Shown: positions 1-8,528 of the stretch, piece by piece | Numbering within the stretch: position 1 is the first letter of the stretch | How the letters are laid out: every line of letters starts with the position of its first letter | Assembly: GCF_027484705.1 (NCBI RefSeq) | Contig: NZ_JAIXSL010000018.1 | Span: 62,001-126,000, forward strand | Source: Flavobacterium sp. | GTDB lineage: Bacteria; Bacteroidota; Bacteroidia; Flavobacteriales; Flavobacteriaceae | Length of the DNA stretch: 64,000 bases | Direction of reading: 5' to 3' | Position numbers and translations under genes: made by a program | The notes under the pieces: generated by a model | What the model saw: the letters and a program-made list of their open reading frames with translations, nothing else | What the model was told of the DNA's origin: nothing | Databases searched by the model: none

Positions 1-1
1 T

Positions 2-100
2 CAAGGACTCGGAAAAATGTATGATACACCGGTCACAATCGAATTGATGCAAACCCGAAACGAAGGAAGTACACACGAAATATTCAAAATAAGCTGGTAA
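2..100 (+). CDS. C-terminal end of a probable H-NOX (heme-NO-binding) protein, partial
   Basis: Only the last 32 codons lie in the window, reading in frame from base 2 to a TAA at 98-100. The peptide has a GLGKMYDTPV segment and ends in HEIFKISW. This resembles the closing strands of bacterial H-NOX domains, where a Gly-rich helix is followed by a short strand near the C-terminus. The heme-ligand histidine and the YxSxR motif would lie upstream and cannot be seen. The stop is 2 bases before the next ATG, so the gene is co-transcribed with a kinase carrying an HNOBA-like N-terminus, the domain that partners H-NOX in guanylate cyclases and some bacterial kinases. The call rests on a short tail plus context and is an inference. 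Confidence 0.65.
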   Translation, partial: QGLGKMYDTPVTIELMQTRNEGSTHEIFKISW

Positions 101-102
101 AA

Positions 103-2712
103 ATGGACGGATTAGAATTTAAATTTCAAGAAGAATCTTTTAATAAATTATTCCCTTATTTTATTCTAATCGACGCCGCTTTTCAAATCGTAGGATTCGG
201 GAAAAGCATTGCTAAAATTTGCCCTGATTTAAAAGCGAATGTTCCGTTTAATGCCTTTTTCATACTCAAAAGACCGCAGGCCGAAACCAATACCTTTGAT
301 GCGTTATTGCATTTCAGTAATCAATTAGTAGTTATTGAAAGTAATGCTGATGGTGTTGCACTTAGAGGACAATTTGAATTTCTTAACGGACAATTGCTAT
401 TTGTGGGCTCGCCTTGGTTCAACTCGATGAACGAGGTGGTGGAAAGAAGTCTGACTATTAATGATTTTGCTATTCACGATCCCCTTTTAGATTTACTTCA
501 CGTTTTAAAAAATCAGGAAATTTCTGCTAAAGAACTGAAAGAAACGCTGATCACGATCAACAAACAAAAAAATGATCTAAAAAAAGCCAACAAAGAAATT
601 CATGACATCGCCTTGTTTCCCACACAAAATCCGGATCCTTTGATTCGAATCGATTTTGATGGGAATTTGATCAAAAGAAACCCTGCGGCTGAAACGCTCT
701 TGTCCTTTATTCATGAAGGTAGAGAATACGATGCAGCCACTTTTTTCAAAATCATTAGCCCCCAAATTGATGTAGACCAAGAGCGCTATATTTTTGAAAC
801 CCAATCAGGATCTAAAGATTATTCGTTTGTGTGTAAAAGCCTTAAAGAAGAAAAGTACATTAATATTTATGGGCGAGATATCACAGAACAAAAAAGAAAT
901 AGGGCCGAATTAGAACGATTGTCTCTGGTAGCGAGTTCAAATGAAAACGGAATCGTCTTTACGTATCCTGATGGCACTATTTTCTGGTGCAATGATGCAT
1001 ACACCAATTTAACAGGCTTTCCTAAAGAGTTTATTTTAGGCAAGACGCCTATAGAAATTGGGAAATGCGAGCATACCAATACCGAAGATTTTTCAAAAAT
1101 GCTTACGCCTTTCTATAAGGGTGAACCTTTTGAAGTAGAACTCATTCACGGCAAAAAGGATGGTAGTCATTTCTGGTCCAGAACCAAAGGGCAACCGATT
1201 TTTGACGAACAAGGCAAGGTAAAGCAGTATTTCGCGATGCTTGAGGATATTTCCCTTAAAAAGCGCTATGACGAAAGTTTAGAAAAAGAAAAAAGCAAAT
1301 ACCAAAGTATTATCGCCAACATGAATTTGGGCTTACTGGAAGTTGATTTGAATGATGTGATCACATTATCCAACAACAGCTTTAATGAAATGAGTGGTTA
1401 TGCTTCAGAAGAGTTGGTTGGCAAAAAAGCTGCTGAATTGTTGATGCCTAGTGAAAGCCAAAAAATCATTCTTTCCAAAAATGACACCCGAAAACAAGGT
1501 GTTACCGATTCCTACGAAATAAAAATATTCAATAAAAAAGGGGAAAAAAGAAATTGGCTAATTAGCGGAGCTCCTAATTATGACCTTAACGGAAATGTCA
1601 TCGGATCTATTGGCATACATCTCGATATTACCGAACAAAAAGCCCAGGAAGAGCAATTATTGATGTTGTCGCTTATTGCTGAAAAAAACATTAATGCCGT
1701 ACTTATCGCGGACAAAAATGGTTTAATTGAATGGGCTAATACTAGTTTTTTAGGCATGTCTGGCTTTTCGATGGAGGAAATCATAGGAAAGAAACCAGGC
1801 CATTTATTGCAAGGCCCGGAAACCAATCCGGAAACAGTAATCTACTTGAAAGACCGCATCCAAAAAGGATTGCCTTTCAATTGTGAAATTGTCAATTATT
1901 CTAAAGCTGGTAAGAAATACTGGGTCAGCATTCAAGGGCAGGCTTTGTATAACAAGAAAAATGAGATTGTGAAATTCTTTGCAATCGAGGAAAATATCAC
2001 CAAGAAAAAAGAATTGGAACAACAAAGAGAATTCCTGGTGGATAGCTTAGCGAAAAGCAATAAAGAACTCGAAGATTACGCCGCGATTGTTTCGCATGAT
2101 TTAAAATCGCCTTTACGAAGCATCCATTCTTTGATTACATGGATTAAAGAGGATAATGACAAAGAGTTTAATCCTCAAACCTTGCAGTATCTGGGCATGA
2201 TGGAAAACAAAGTAGAAAAAATGGACCACCTGATCGAAGGCATCCTAACTTACGCCAAAATTGACAAAGCCGATGTGGCCATGGAAAACATCAACACCCA
2301 TGAAATTGTTCAAAACATCATCAATATCATTCATATTCCACCGCATATTTCGGTTACCATCAAGAATAGCTTACCAGTCATCAAAGGAGATCGTTTCAGA
2401 ATCCAGCAATTGTTTCAAAATATTATTAGCAATGCCGTAAATTATATCGATAAACCTAGCGGAATAGTTGAAATAGATTGCCAATCGATGCCCAAGCATT
2501 ACGTTTTTTCAATAAAAGATAACGGTCCAGGAATCGCCAAAGACAACCAGGAAAAAATATTCAAAATATTCCAGTCTTTGGGCTCCAGCGATAAATCAAC
2601 CGGGCTCGGGCTGTCTATCGTAAAAAAAATCATCGACTTGTATCAAGGCGAGATCTGGATCGAAAGTGAAATCAATCAAGGCGCCACTTTTTATATTCAA
2701 CTAAACAAATAA
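103..2712 (+). CDS. HNOBA-like / multi-PAS sensor histidine kinase
   Basis: This is an 869-residue cytoplasmic kinase without membrane segments. Residues about 1-150 look like an HNOBA domain, with FPYFILIDAAFQIVGFG, then LRGQFEFL, then GSPWF and a DFAIHDPLLDLL block, the order seen in guanylate cyclases. A short coiled coil (about 143-170) follows, then four PAS-type modules (about 170-265, 270-395, 400-515 and 520-640). The HisKA motif SHDLKSPLRS carries the probable phospho-histidine His665. The HATPase part has DNGPGIA and STGLGLSIV. There is no receiver domain. It follows the H-NOX tail by 2 bases and precedes a FIST gene by 11 bases. The likely job is reading H-NOX state and autophosphorylating. 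Kinase identity is firm; NO response is inferred. Confidence 0.9.
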   Translation: MDGLEFKFQEESFNKLFPYFILIDAAFQIVGFGKSIAKICPDLKANVPFNAFFILKRPQAETNTFDALLHFSNQLVVIESNADGVALRGQFEFLNGQLLFVGSPWFNSMNEVVERSLTINDFAIHDPLLDLLHVLKNQEISAKELKETLITINKQKNDLKKANKEIHDIALFPTQNPDPLIRIDFDGNLIKRNPAAETLLSFIHEGREYDAATFFKIISPQIDVDQERYIFETQSGSKDYSFVCKSLKEEKYINIYGRDITEQKRNRAELERLSLVASSNENGIVFTYPDGTIFWCNDAYTNLTGFPKEFILGKTPIEIGKCEHTNTEDFSKMLTPFYKGEPFEVELIHGKKDGSHFWSRTKGQPIFDEQGKVKQYFAMLEDISLKKRYDESLEKEKSKYQSIIANMNLGLLEVDLNDVITLSNNSFNEMSGYASEELVGKKAAELLMPSESQKIILSKNDTRKQGVTDSYEIKIFNKKGEKRNWLISGAPNYDLNGNVIGSIGIHLDITEQKAQEEQLLMLSLIAEKNINAVLIADKNGLIEWANTSFLGMSGFSMEEIIGKKPGHLLQGPETNPETVIYLKDRIQKGLPFNCEIVNYSKAGKKYWVSIQGQALYNKKNEIVKFFAIEENITKKKELEQQREFLVDSLAKSNKELEDYAAIVSHDLKSPLRSIHSLITWIKEDNDKEFNPQTLQYLGMMENKVEKMDHLIEGILTYAKIDKADVAMENINTHEIVQNIINIIHIPPHISVTIKNSLPVIKGDRFRIQQLFQNIISNAVNYIDKPSGIVEIDCQSMPKHYVFSIKDNGPGIAKDNQEKIFKIFQSLGSSDKSTGLGLSIVKKIIDLYQGEIWIESEINQGATFYIQLNK

Positions 2713-2723
2713 TTTGTTCCTCT

Positions 2724-3857
2724 ATGAAAATAGTTCAAGCTTCAAAAACAGAAAACCAACCTTGGAAATTCCTTCAGGAAAATACCGTATTAAACAATCC
2801 TTTGGTATTGATTTTTGCCAACCGCTTCTTATTAGAGCAGGAAGAAGTCATTGCCGATATTCGAGAACAATTTCCTTATGAGCATCTTATTTTTGGTTCC
2901 ACTTCAGGTGAAATCATCGCAAACCAGGTGCATGATGATTCTATTGTTGTGACCGCCATCGAATTTGAAAAAAGCAGTTTTGAAATCGTCACCGAGAACA
3001 TTTTAAACTTCGACAAAAAAGCAAAACCACTCGGAGAAGCTTTGTATGCTAAGATCCCCAAAGCCAATTTAAAGCACTTGTTTGTGCTGTCAGAAGGCAG
3101 TTTCGTCAATGGCAGTTCGTTGATTGATGGTCTTGAAAACAAACTGACCGATGCAGTTTCGATCACCGGCGGAATGTGTGGCGATGATGCCAGATTCCTA
3201 AAGACCCTTGCGTCGTATAAAGAAAATCCGAAAGAAGGCGAAGTCGTTTTGATTGGTTTTTACGGAGCAACATTAGAAATCACTTTTGCGAGTTTTGGCG
3301 GCTGGATTCCATTTGGTCCGGAGCGTAAAATCACCAGTGCCAAAGCCAATATTCTTTTCGAAATTGACGATCAGCCTGCGCTCGATTTATATAAAAATTA
3401 TTTGGGTGACAAAGCCAGCGAATTGCCTCAAGCGTCGCTATTATATCCTTTGAACGTGACTCCTGAAGGCAAAAGCGAACCGGTGGTACGCACGATTCTA
3501 AGCATCAATGATGACAACAATTCGATGGTGCTTGCCGGAGATGTTCCTGTAAATTCAAGGGTGCAACTCATGATGGCTTCCGTTGATGGTATTGCCGCCG
3601 GCGCCCAACATGCCGCGGAAATCGCTATGAGAAACAGAAAGTCACCCCCACAAATAGCTCTGTTGGTCAGTTGCATCGGAAGAAAATTAGTCATGAACCA
3701 AAGAGTTGAAGAAGAAATAGAACAAGTGCAGGAAATCATCGGGAAACAAACCGCCATCACTGGTTTTTATTCTTATGGCGAAATGGCGCCTTTTAATGGT
3801 CAGACCGCTTGTGAGTTGCACAACCAAACGATGACCTTAACCTTAATCAGCGAATAA
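2724..3857 (+). CDS. FIST-domain sensor protein (NosP-like)
   Basis: This 377-residue soluble protein has FIST_N followed by FIST_C. Signs are an early FANRFLLEQEEV / FGSTSGEII segment, GGMCGDDARF near residue 150, and the FIST_C block GGWIPFGPERKITSAKANIL with PALDLYKNYLG. FIST proteins are ligand-binding sensors. One subfamily, NosP, binds heme and nitric oxide and is usually encoded beside a histidine kinase. Here the stop overlaps the next kinase's ATG by one base, so the two are translationally coupled. Heme binding cannot be read from the sequence with certainty, and a FIST protein could bind another small ligand. Family membership is secure; the NO role is an inference strengthened by the H-NOX/HNOBA neighbours. 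Confidence 0.87.
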   Translation: MKIVQASKTENQPWKFLQENTVLNNPLVLIFANRFLLEQEEVIADIREQFPYEHLIFGSTSGEIIANQVHDDSIVVTAIEFEKSSFEIVTENILNFDKKAKPLGEALYAKIPKANLKHLFVLSEGSFVNGSSLIDGLENKLTDAVSITGGMCGDDARFLKTLASYKENPKEGEVVLIGFYGATLEITFASFGGWIPFGPERKITSAKANILFEIDDQPALDLYKNYLGDKASELPQASLLYPLNVTPEGKSEPVVRTILSINDDNNSMVLAGDVPVNSRVQLMMASVDGIAAGAQHAAEIAMRNRKSPPQIALLVSCIGRKLVMNQRVEEEIEQVQEIIGKQTAITGFYSYGEMAPFNGQTACELHNQTMTLTLISE

Positions 3858-4882
3858 TGAATTCCTTATTAAAAAGACAAATTGCCAAGCATTTGGATAC
3901 CGGTCTCAATAATATCGACTTATTTTTTAAAGCCGTCGACAATTCCTATGAAAATTATGAGGAGCAAATTGCGATGTTGCAGCGCGCTATGAAAATTAGT
4001 TCGGATGAACTGTATGCTGCAAACCAAAAATTGCGAGAAGAAGCGGAAAGTTTGAAAGATATCAATAGAAATTTAGAGTCGATCCTGAATTCTATGAATC
4101 TCGACGCTTCTAAATTTTCTAATACTGATACGCTGAAATCTTCCGAATACATCAAACAACAAGCCGTTGAAATTATCAAAATCAACAAGCAACGGGAAGA
4201 ATTATTAATCAATCTTGAAAAACAAAACCAAGCGCTGAATGAATACGCGCACATGGTATCGCACGATTTAAAAGCACCGTTACGCAGTATTGATACTTTG
4301 ATCAACTGGTTTATGGAAGACAATGCCACAATGATGACTGGCGAGAATAAAAAATCGATGCAGACCATTTTATCCAATGTTGAAAAAATGGATTTGCTGA
4401 TTAAAGGCATACTAGTGTATTCTTCAGTAGAAAAGCAAGAAGTAGAAGACCGAACGATTGATTTAAACATTTTGATTGATGAAGTGGTTCGTACGATTCA
4501 TGTTCCCAATCACATTACCTTGACTGTAAACAATACCTTACCTAAAGTATTTGGAAATCAATATCGTTTCAAGCAATTGTTTCAGAACCTAATTCAGAAT
4601 GCAATAAAATACAACGACAAAGAAACCGGAACCATTGAAATTGGAAGCACCGAAACAGAAACAGAAATGCAATTTTACATCAAAGACAATGGCATTGGCA
4701 TCGCAGAGAAATACCAAAGCAAAATCTTCGATGTCTTTTCGAAACTTCATAACAACGATGCATCTTCTGGCATTGGACTTTCAATTGTAAAAAAAATCAT
4801 TGATCTCTATAATGGTAAAATCTGGTTAAAAAGCCAAGAAAATACCGGTACTACTTTTTATTTCACCCTACCCAAAAACTAA
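3857..4882 (+). CDS. Histidine kinase without its own sensor domain, partner of the FIST protein
   Basis: This is a 341-residue soluble kinase. Residues 1-125 are mostly charged helix and coiled coil with no PAS, GAF or membrane segment. The HisKA motif SHDLKAPLRS places the phospho-histidine at His136, and the HATPase part shows DNGIGIA and SSGIGLSIV. The catalytic half is clearly paralogous to the kinase ending at 2712, with the same KSPLRS/KAPLRS, VEKMD-LI-GIL and QLFQN-I--NA signatures, so the operon holds duplicated sister kinases. One-base overlaps on both sides (stop/ATG at 3857 and at 4882) link it to the FIST gene and the Hpt gene. The most economical model is that the FIST protein is its sensory subunit, as in NosP/NahK pairs. 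Confidence 0.9.
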   Translation: MNSLLKRQIAKHLDTGLNNIDLFFKAVDNSYENYEEQIAMLQRAMKISSDELYAANQKLREEAESLKDINRNLESILNSMNLDASKFSNTDTLKSSEYIKQQAVEIIKINKQREELLINLEKQNQALNEYAHMVSHDLKAPLRSIDTLINWFMEDNATMMTGENKKSMQTILSNVEKMDLLIKGILVYSSVEKQEVEDRTIDLNILIDEVVRTIHVPNHITLTVNNTLPKVFGNQYRFKQLFQNLIQNAIKYNDKETGTIEIGSTETETEMQFYIKDNGIGIAEKYQSKIFDVFSKLHNNDASSGIGLSIVKKIIDLYNGKIWLKSQENTGTTFYFTLPKN

Positions 4883-5199
4883 TGGAACAACCCAACAACA
4901 ATTATATCGACCAACTTTCGGGCGATAATCTCGAATTTAAAGCTAAGATGATTGCCATTTTAAAACGGGAATTGCCTGAAGAAATAGAGATATATCTAAA
5001 CCAAATGCGCAATAATGATTGGGCTGAAGCGGCACAATGCGTGCACAAATTGAAACACAAAATTTCCATACTAGGTCTTGAAAAAAGTTATTATATTGCT
5101 GAACAATTTGAAACACAATTGAAAAACAAAAACACCGTGTTGCATTCGGACTTTGAAGCTATTCTAGAAGTGATGCAACAGTTTGTTCAGGAATTATAA
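4882..5199 (+). CDS. Hpt (histidine phosphotransfer) protein
   Basis: This is a 105-residue, all-helical stand-alone Hpt domain. The motif CVHKLKHKISILGL matches the Hpt signature (H-x-LK followed by G), giving His55 as the phosphorylated residue. Its ATG overlaps the stop of the upstream kinase by one base, and a LytTR regulator starts 14 bases downstream. Hpt domains normally exchange phosphate with receiver domains, not directly with HisKA kinases. Neither operon kinase has a receiver, so the donor receiver must lie elsewhere, or the Hpt drains phosphate from the LytTR receiver. Orphan receivers at 21976-22377 and 27701-28153 are candidates within the window. Confidence 0.88.
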   Translation: MEQPNNNYIDQLSGDNLEFKAKMIAILKRELPEEIEIYLNQMRNNDWAEAAQCVHKLKHKISILGLEKSYYIAEQFETQLKNKNTVLHSDFEAILEVMQQFVQEL

Positions 5200-5213
5200 T
5201 TTTGATTTAAGCT

Positions 5214-5921
5214 ATGAATTGCATTGTTATCGACGACGAAGAAATGGCAAGAGCCATCATTGGACAAATGATTGAGAACTCCGCTCCATTGAAATTAGTT
5301 CAAGAGTTTTCAAACGCAATGCAAGCCATCAAATATTTAAATCAGCATCAGGTTGATTTGATTTTCCTCGACATTCACATGCCTGATTTTACAGGTTTCG
5401 ACTTTATTCAAACCATCAAAAATCCACCGAAAGTTATCTTAGTTACTTCTGATAAAAACTTCGCCATCGAAGCTTTCGAATACGAGTGCATCGTAGATTA
5501 TTTAGTAAAACCCATCACCGAAGATCGTTTCCTAAAAGCCGTTCAGAAAGCCAATGCCAAACAATTGACCGCTGCCACAACTGCGAATAAAGCGGTGGCA
5601 GAAGACAATGCCAACGAATTTTACATCAATATCGATCGTCGTTTAATCAAAATTGAATTTGCCGCGGTCAATATTGTCGAGGCCAAAGGCGATTATATCC
5701 ACATCAAAACCGAAGGGAAAAACTACGTCGTGCATTCCACACTTAAAAAAATTGAAGACAAATTGCCTAAAGATTTGTTTTTGAAAGTGCACCGCTCGTT
5801 CATCATCAATACCAAAAAAATCATCGACATTGAAGACAACAGCGTCTTGATCGGCAAAGATGTCATTCCGGTCAGCCGTGCCAACCGCCCAGAATTGATG
5901 AAGCGCTTGAATTTACTCTAA
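5214..5921 (+). CDS. LytTR-family response regulator
   Basis: This 235-residue regulator has an N-terminal receiver (about 1-118) with acidic pair D7-D8, phospho-acceptor Asp53 in LIFLDIHMPDFTG, and the conserved lysine in YLVKPI. A C-terminal LytTR DNA-binding domain (about 135-233) has EAKGDYIHI, LKKIEDKLP, FLKVHRSFIIN and IPVSRANR, all typical of the family. It is the last gene of the NO-type operon and its DNA-binding output. LytTR proteins usually bind two direct repeats about 21-22 bp apart. Repeats with that geometry lie before the polysaccharide genes at 11692, 13372 and 20601, which makes this regulator the first candidate for controlling them. Confidence 0.93.
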   Translation: MNCIVIDDEEMARAIIGQMIENSAPLKLVQEFSNAMQAIKYLNQHQVDLIFLDIHMPDFTGFDFIQTIKNPPKVILVTSDKNFAIEAFEYECIVDYLVKPITEDRFLKAVQKANAKQLTAATTANKAVAEDNANEFYINIDRRLIKIEFAAVNIVEAKGDYIHIKTEGKNYVVHSTLKKIEDKLPKDLFLKVHRSFIINTKKIIDIEDNSVLIGKDVIPVSRANRPELMKRLNLL

Positions 5922-5923
5922 AT

Positions 5924-5932
5924 CATTCGTCG
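5924..5932 (+). promoter_or_regulatory. CATTCGTCG site upstream of the DUF4114 gene
   Basis: The same 9-mer occurs in the regulatory sites at 11600 and 13298. It lies just after the LytTR gene stop and upstream of the DUF4114 gene. A weaker TTCCAC half-copy sits 20 bp downstream. Spacing to a -7 element does not fit as well here (33 bp to an imperfect TCCGTTTG, or about 80 bp to TAGATTTG), so this site is less convincing than the other three. Confidence 0.35.
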
Positions 5933-6005
5933 AAAGAAAACCGTATTCCACCGACACTTCCGTTTGCCTCTATCTAATATTAAAAAGAGTCCGTAACCAA
6001 GCTGT

Positions 6006-6013
6006 TAGATTTG
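6006..6013 (+). promoter_or_regulatory. -7 promoter element TAGATTTG for the DUF4114 gene
   Basis: It is an exact match to the Bacteroidota TAnnTTTG element, 25 bp before the ATG at 6039. No TTTG -33 box sits 19 bp upstream, which suggests an activator-dependent or weak promoter. Confidence 0.5.
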
Positions 6014-6038
6014 TATCATAATTTTAAAAAACTCAATT

Positions 6039-8471
6039 ATGAAACGAATTTTAGTACTCATTACATTTTTCTTTTGCACCGTAAATTACGGGCAGACTTA
6101 TCAATATTTAGGATCCTATACTGCAGACGGAACGCCTTTATATTTTGCGCCTAGTGACGTTATCACACAAGCAACACTTACGCTAGTAAGTAATTCTTTA
6201 CCTGAAAGCTATCCAGTACCAACCTACAATCCGCAGTACATTTCATCAGGTTATGGCACCGACATTATTATTGACAGCCTCGCCGATGTTTGGGTGACTT
6301 TCGTAACTGAAGGAGCGGGTTACAAAAACGTCTTAGGATTTTATACTTACGACATTAATAATCCTCCTACAACGGCTCCCACAGCCAGTCAAATTACGAT
6401 TGTTTTTCCTAATGTTTCTGCGCAAGGAAGCGGTGGTTCTTTAGTCGCAGGTAATAAAGTGAAAATTGGTACTTTTCCTGCTGGAACAGGAATTGGCTGG
6501 GTATTGCTTGCCAATGCCTGGAATGGTACTCAAGTGACCAGTGGTTTGTGGCGTTTGTTTTCAAATCCAAATTTTAATCCGGAAGCAACAGCTGCTTTAC
6601 GCCAACACAATGTTTTGTTGAATGACCCGGACAACCAACGCGTCATCCTTGGCTTTGAAGACATTCGCCGCGACAATACCAGTTGCGACAATGATTTTAA
6701 TGATGCCGTTTTTTATATCACATCAAATCCTTACGAAGCCATTCGTTGTACTAATCTGGCGGATGTTAGTAGTGCCAATGATGTTACTTCGGGAAATAAT
6801 GGCGGACTGGAAAGCAAAGGCGATCTAGCCACTTTAATTGCAAAACGAAATTTTAAAAGAATCAAAACGAATAGCTTTGCCGATCGCAAACCAATACAAA
6901 CAACGTATGCCGCAGCCCAAGGAACACAATTGCGTGCAAACGATCAAGTTAATTTTGCAGCGTTGCTTCCAGGTAGCGGATTGTTTGGCACTGAAACCAC
7001 TTATGTTTCGAGTCCGACCGATTTGATCGGAATTACCAATGCGAATCAAGTGTATTCCGTTGATTATTATCAAGGTGAAAACAGAGTGGCTGCCGTTTTA
7101 GCAACTGCTACAACAGGTGGAATTTACGGTCACTCAAAGGCCATTTGCGATCGTTTGAACAACAGTACTTTAGAAGATGTGAGAACCATCAATTTGAACG
7201 GTCTTGAAATCATCATGGTCAAAATCAAAAGAGCCAATGGCGCGATTGAATTTGCTTTGAATTTCTCCGTACAACAATTGGTTGGCGAAAACAAATTACA
7301 CAGTTACTGGAATATTGCACAATATCCAACGGGAGCGTATACTAATTTCCAGGTTTGGGGAAATTCTATGGGGCAAGTGAGTAGCATTACCAATTATATT
7401 TTGGCGCAATATCAGTCGCAAGGTGCTTTAACTACAGAAACCGTAAGCAACCGAATTCCAACGGTTTTCGTAAAGAAAGGTTTTTATAAAAATGGCGCAT
7501 TGCATTTGTCTATCATCAATAAGTCTGGAGCAGCATCCATGCTTTTAGAGGGCAATAAAAAAGTGACGGAATTGGCAACGTTAGAAAATGTTTCTCAAAA
7601 CATCGCATTAACGAATGACTACAATCAAGAAGTAGTTTTAGATTTAGGTGGCTTGTTCGATTTTGGATTTTCAATCACCGGAAACAATTCTCCGCAACAA
7701 GATGCCTTATACATGGCAGACGGACCTTGGGGATTGGATTATGTGTCTGCAGAAACTACCATAGAGAATTATCAAATGACTAACACGTCAACAGCCGTAG
7801 CTTCTGATACGTATGCTATTGAAAGAAATGTGCAAGTAAACGGACAAGTGTTAGGAACGTTGAATGTCTTCAGAAATATGTTGCCTGGAGAATTAACTTT
7901 TGATGCTAGTGATTACGCTGCCGTTGGATTTACCATTCAGAATTCATTGCCTATGGAAGTCATATTGGTTACAGAAAACACGACCGATTGGAATAACCGT
8001 TTGCGCTTTCAAATCCCGGCGCATGCTACCGCTACAGAAACTACAATTGCTTTCTCTGATTTCACGAACAGTTTTGGGACGCAATTCAACCATGAAAAAA
8101 TCAAAGGATTTGTGTTTTCGGTTCATGGGAATTACAGCACGTTTCAACCGTTTTCAACGAACATTTCCAACTTAGCATTGAAAAGCGCATCTGCTTTAGG
8201 AACGGTAGGATTTGAAAATGCAACGACTGCTCAATTATACAATTACCCGAATCCATGTCAGGGTACTACTACCCTAGTGTTGCCTGTACAAACTTCAAAA
8301 GCAACCGTACAAATTATTGATTTGACAGGAAAAGTTTTGCAAAATAAAACCTACGAAGTAGAATCGAATCAAGTAACGATTTCGCTAGACGGTATTTCAA
8401 AAGGCTTTTACTTTTTTGAAGTAACGACCCAGGACAATCAAAAATACCAAAGCAAGTTTTTAGTGAAGTAA
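6039..8471 (+). CDS. Secreted DUF4114-domain protein with T9SS sorting domain
   Basis: This is an 810-residue exported protein. An N-terminal signal peptide ends near residue 19 (MKRILVLITFFFCTVNYGQ). A DUF4114-type module around residues 160-235 shows VILGFEDIRR and DNDFNDAVFYI, an acidic and probably Ca-binding signature. The middle (about 270-700) is a beta-rich region with a DUF4114-family-like layout. The last 75 residues form a T9SS type A sorting domain starting at YPNPCQGTTTL and ending FLVK, so the protein is exported through type IX secretion and probably stays on the cell surface. It has its own promoter after the LytTR gene and a strong terminator. An adhesin or matrix role is inferred from family and location only. 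Confidence 0.85.
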   Translation: MKRILVLITFFFCTVNYGQTYQYLGSYTADGTPLYFAPSDVITQATLTLVSNSLPESYPVPTYNPQYISSGYGTDIIIDSLADVWVTFVTEGAGYKNVLGFYTYDINNPPTTAPTASQITIVFPNVSAQGSGGSLVAGNKVKIGTFPAGTGIGWVLLANAWNGTQVTSGLWRLFSNPNFNPEATAALRQHNVLLNDPDNQRVILGFEDIRRDNTSCDNDFNDAVFYITSNPYEAIRCTNLADVSSANDVTSGNNGGLESKGDLATLIAKRNFKRIKTNSFADRKPIQTTYAAAQGTQLRANDQVNFAALLPGSGLFGTETTYVSSPTDLIGITNANQVYSVDYYQGENRVAAVLATATTGGIYGHSKAICDRLNNSTLEDVRTINLNGLEIIMVKIKRANGAIEFALNFSVQQLVGENKLHSYWNIAQYPTGAYTNFQVWGNSMGQVSSITNYILAQYQSQGALTTETVSNRIPTVFVKKGFYKNGALHLSIINKSGAASMLLEGNKKVTELATLENVSQNIALTNDYNQEVVLDLGGLFDFGFSITGNNSPQQDALYMADGPWGLDYVSAETTIENYQMTNTSTAVASDTYAIERNVQVNGQVLGTLNVFRNMLPGELTFDASDYAAVGFTIQNSLPMEVILVTENTTDWNNRLRFQIPAHATATETTIAFSDFTNSFGTQFNHEKIKGFVFSVHGNYSTFQPFSTNISNLALKSASALGTVGFENATTAQLYNYPNPCQGTTTLVLPVQTSKATVQIIDLTGKVLQNKTYEVESNQVTISLDGISKGFYFFEVTTQDNQKYQSKFLVK

Positions 8472-8496
8472 ATAACCCAATTATATAATCGGAAAG

Positions 8497-8528
8497 AGGC
8501 TGTCAGTAATGATGGCCTTTTTCTTTTT
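8497..8528 (+). terminator. Rho-independent terminator after the DUF4114 gene
   Basis: AGGCTGTCA (8497-8505) pairs with TGATGGCCT (8510-8518) with two G-U pairs, a 4-base loop and a following T-rich run. It lies 26 bp after the stop codon. Confidence 0.8.
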
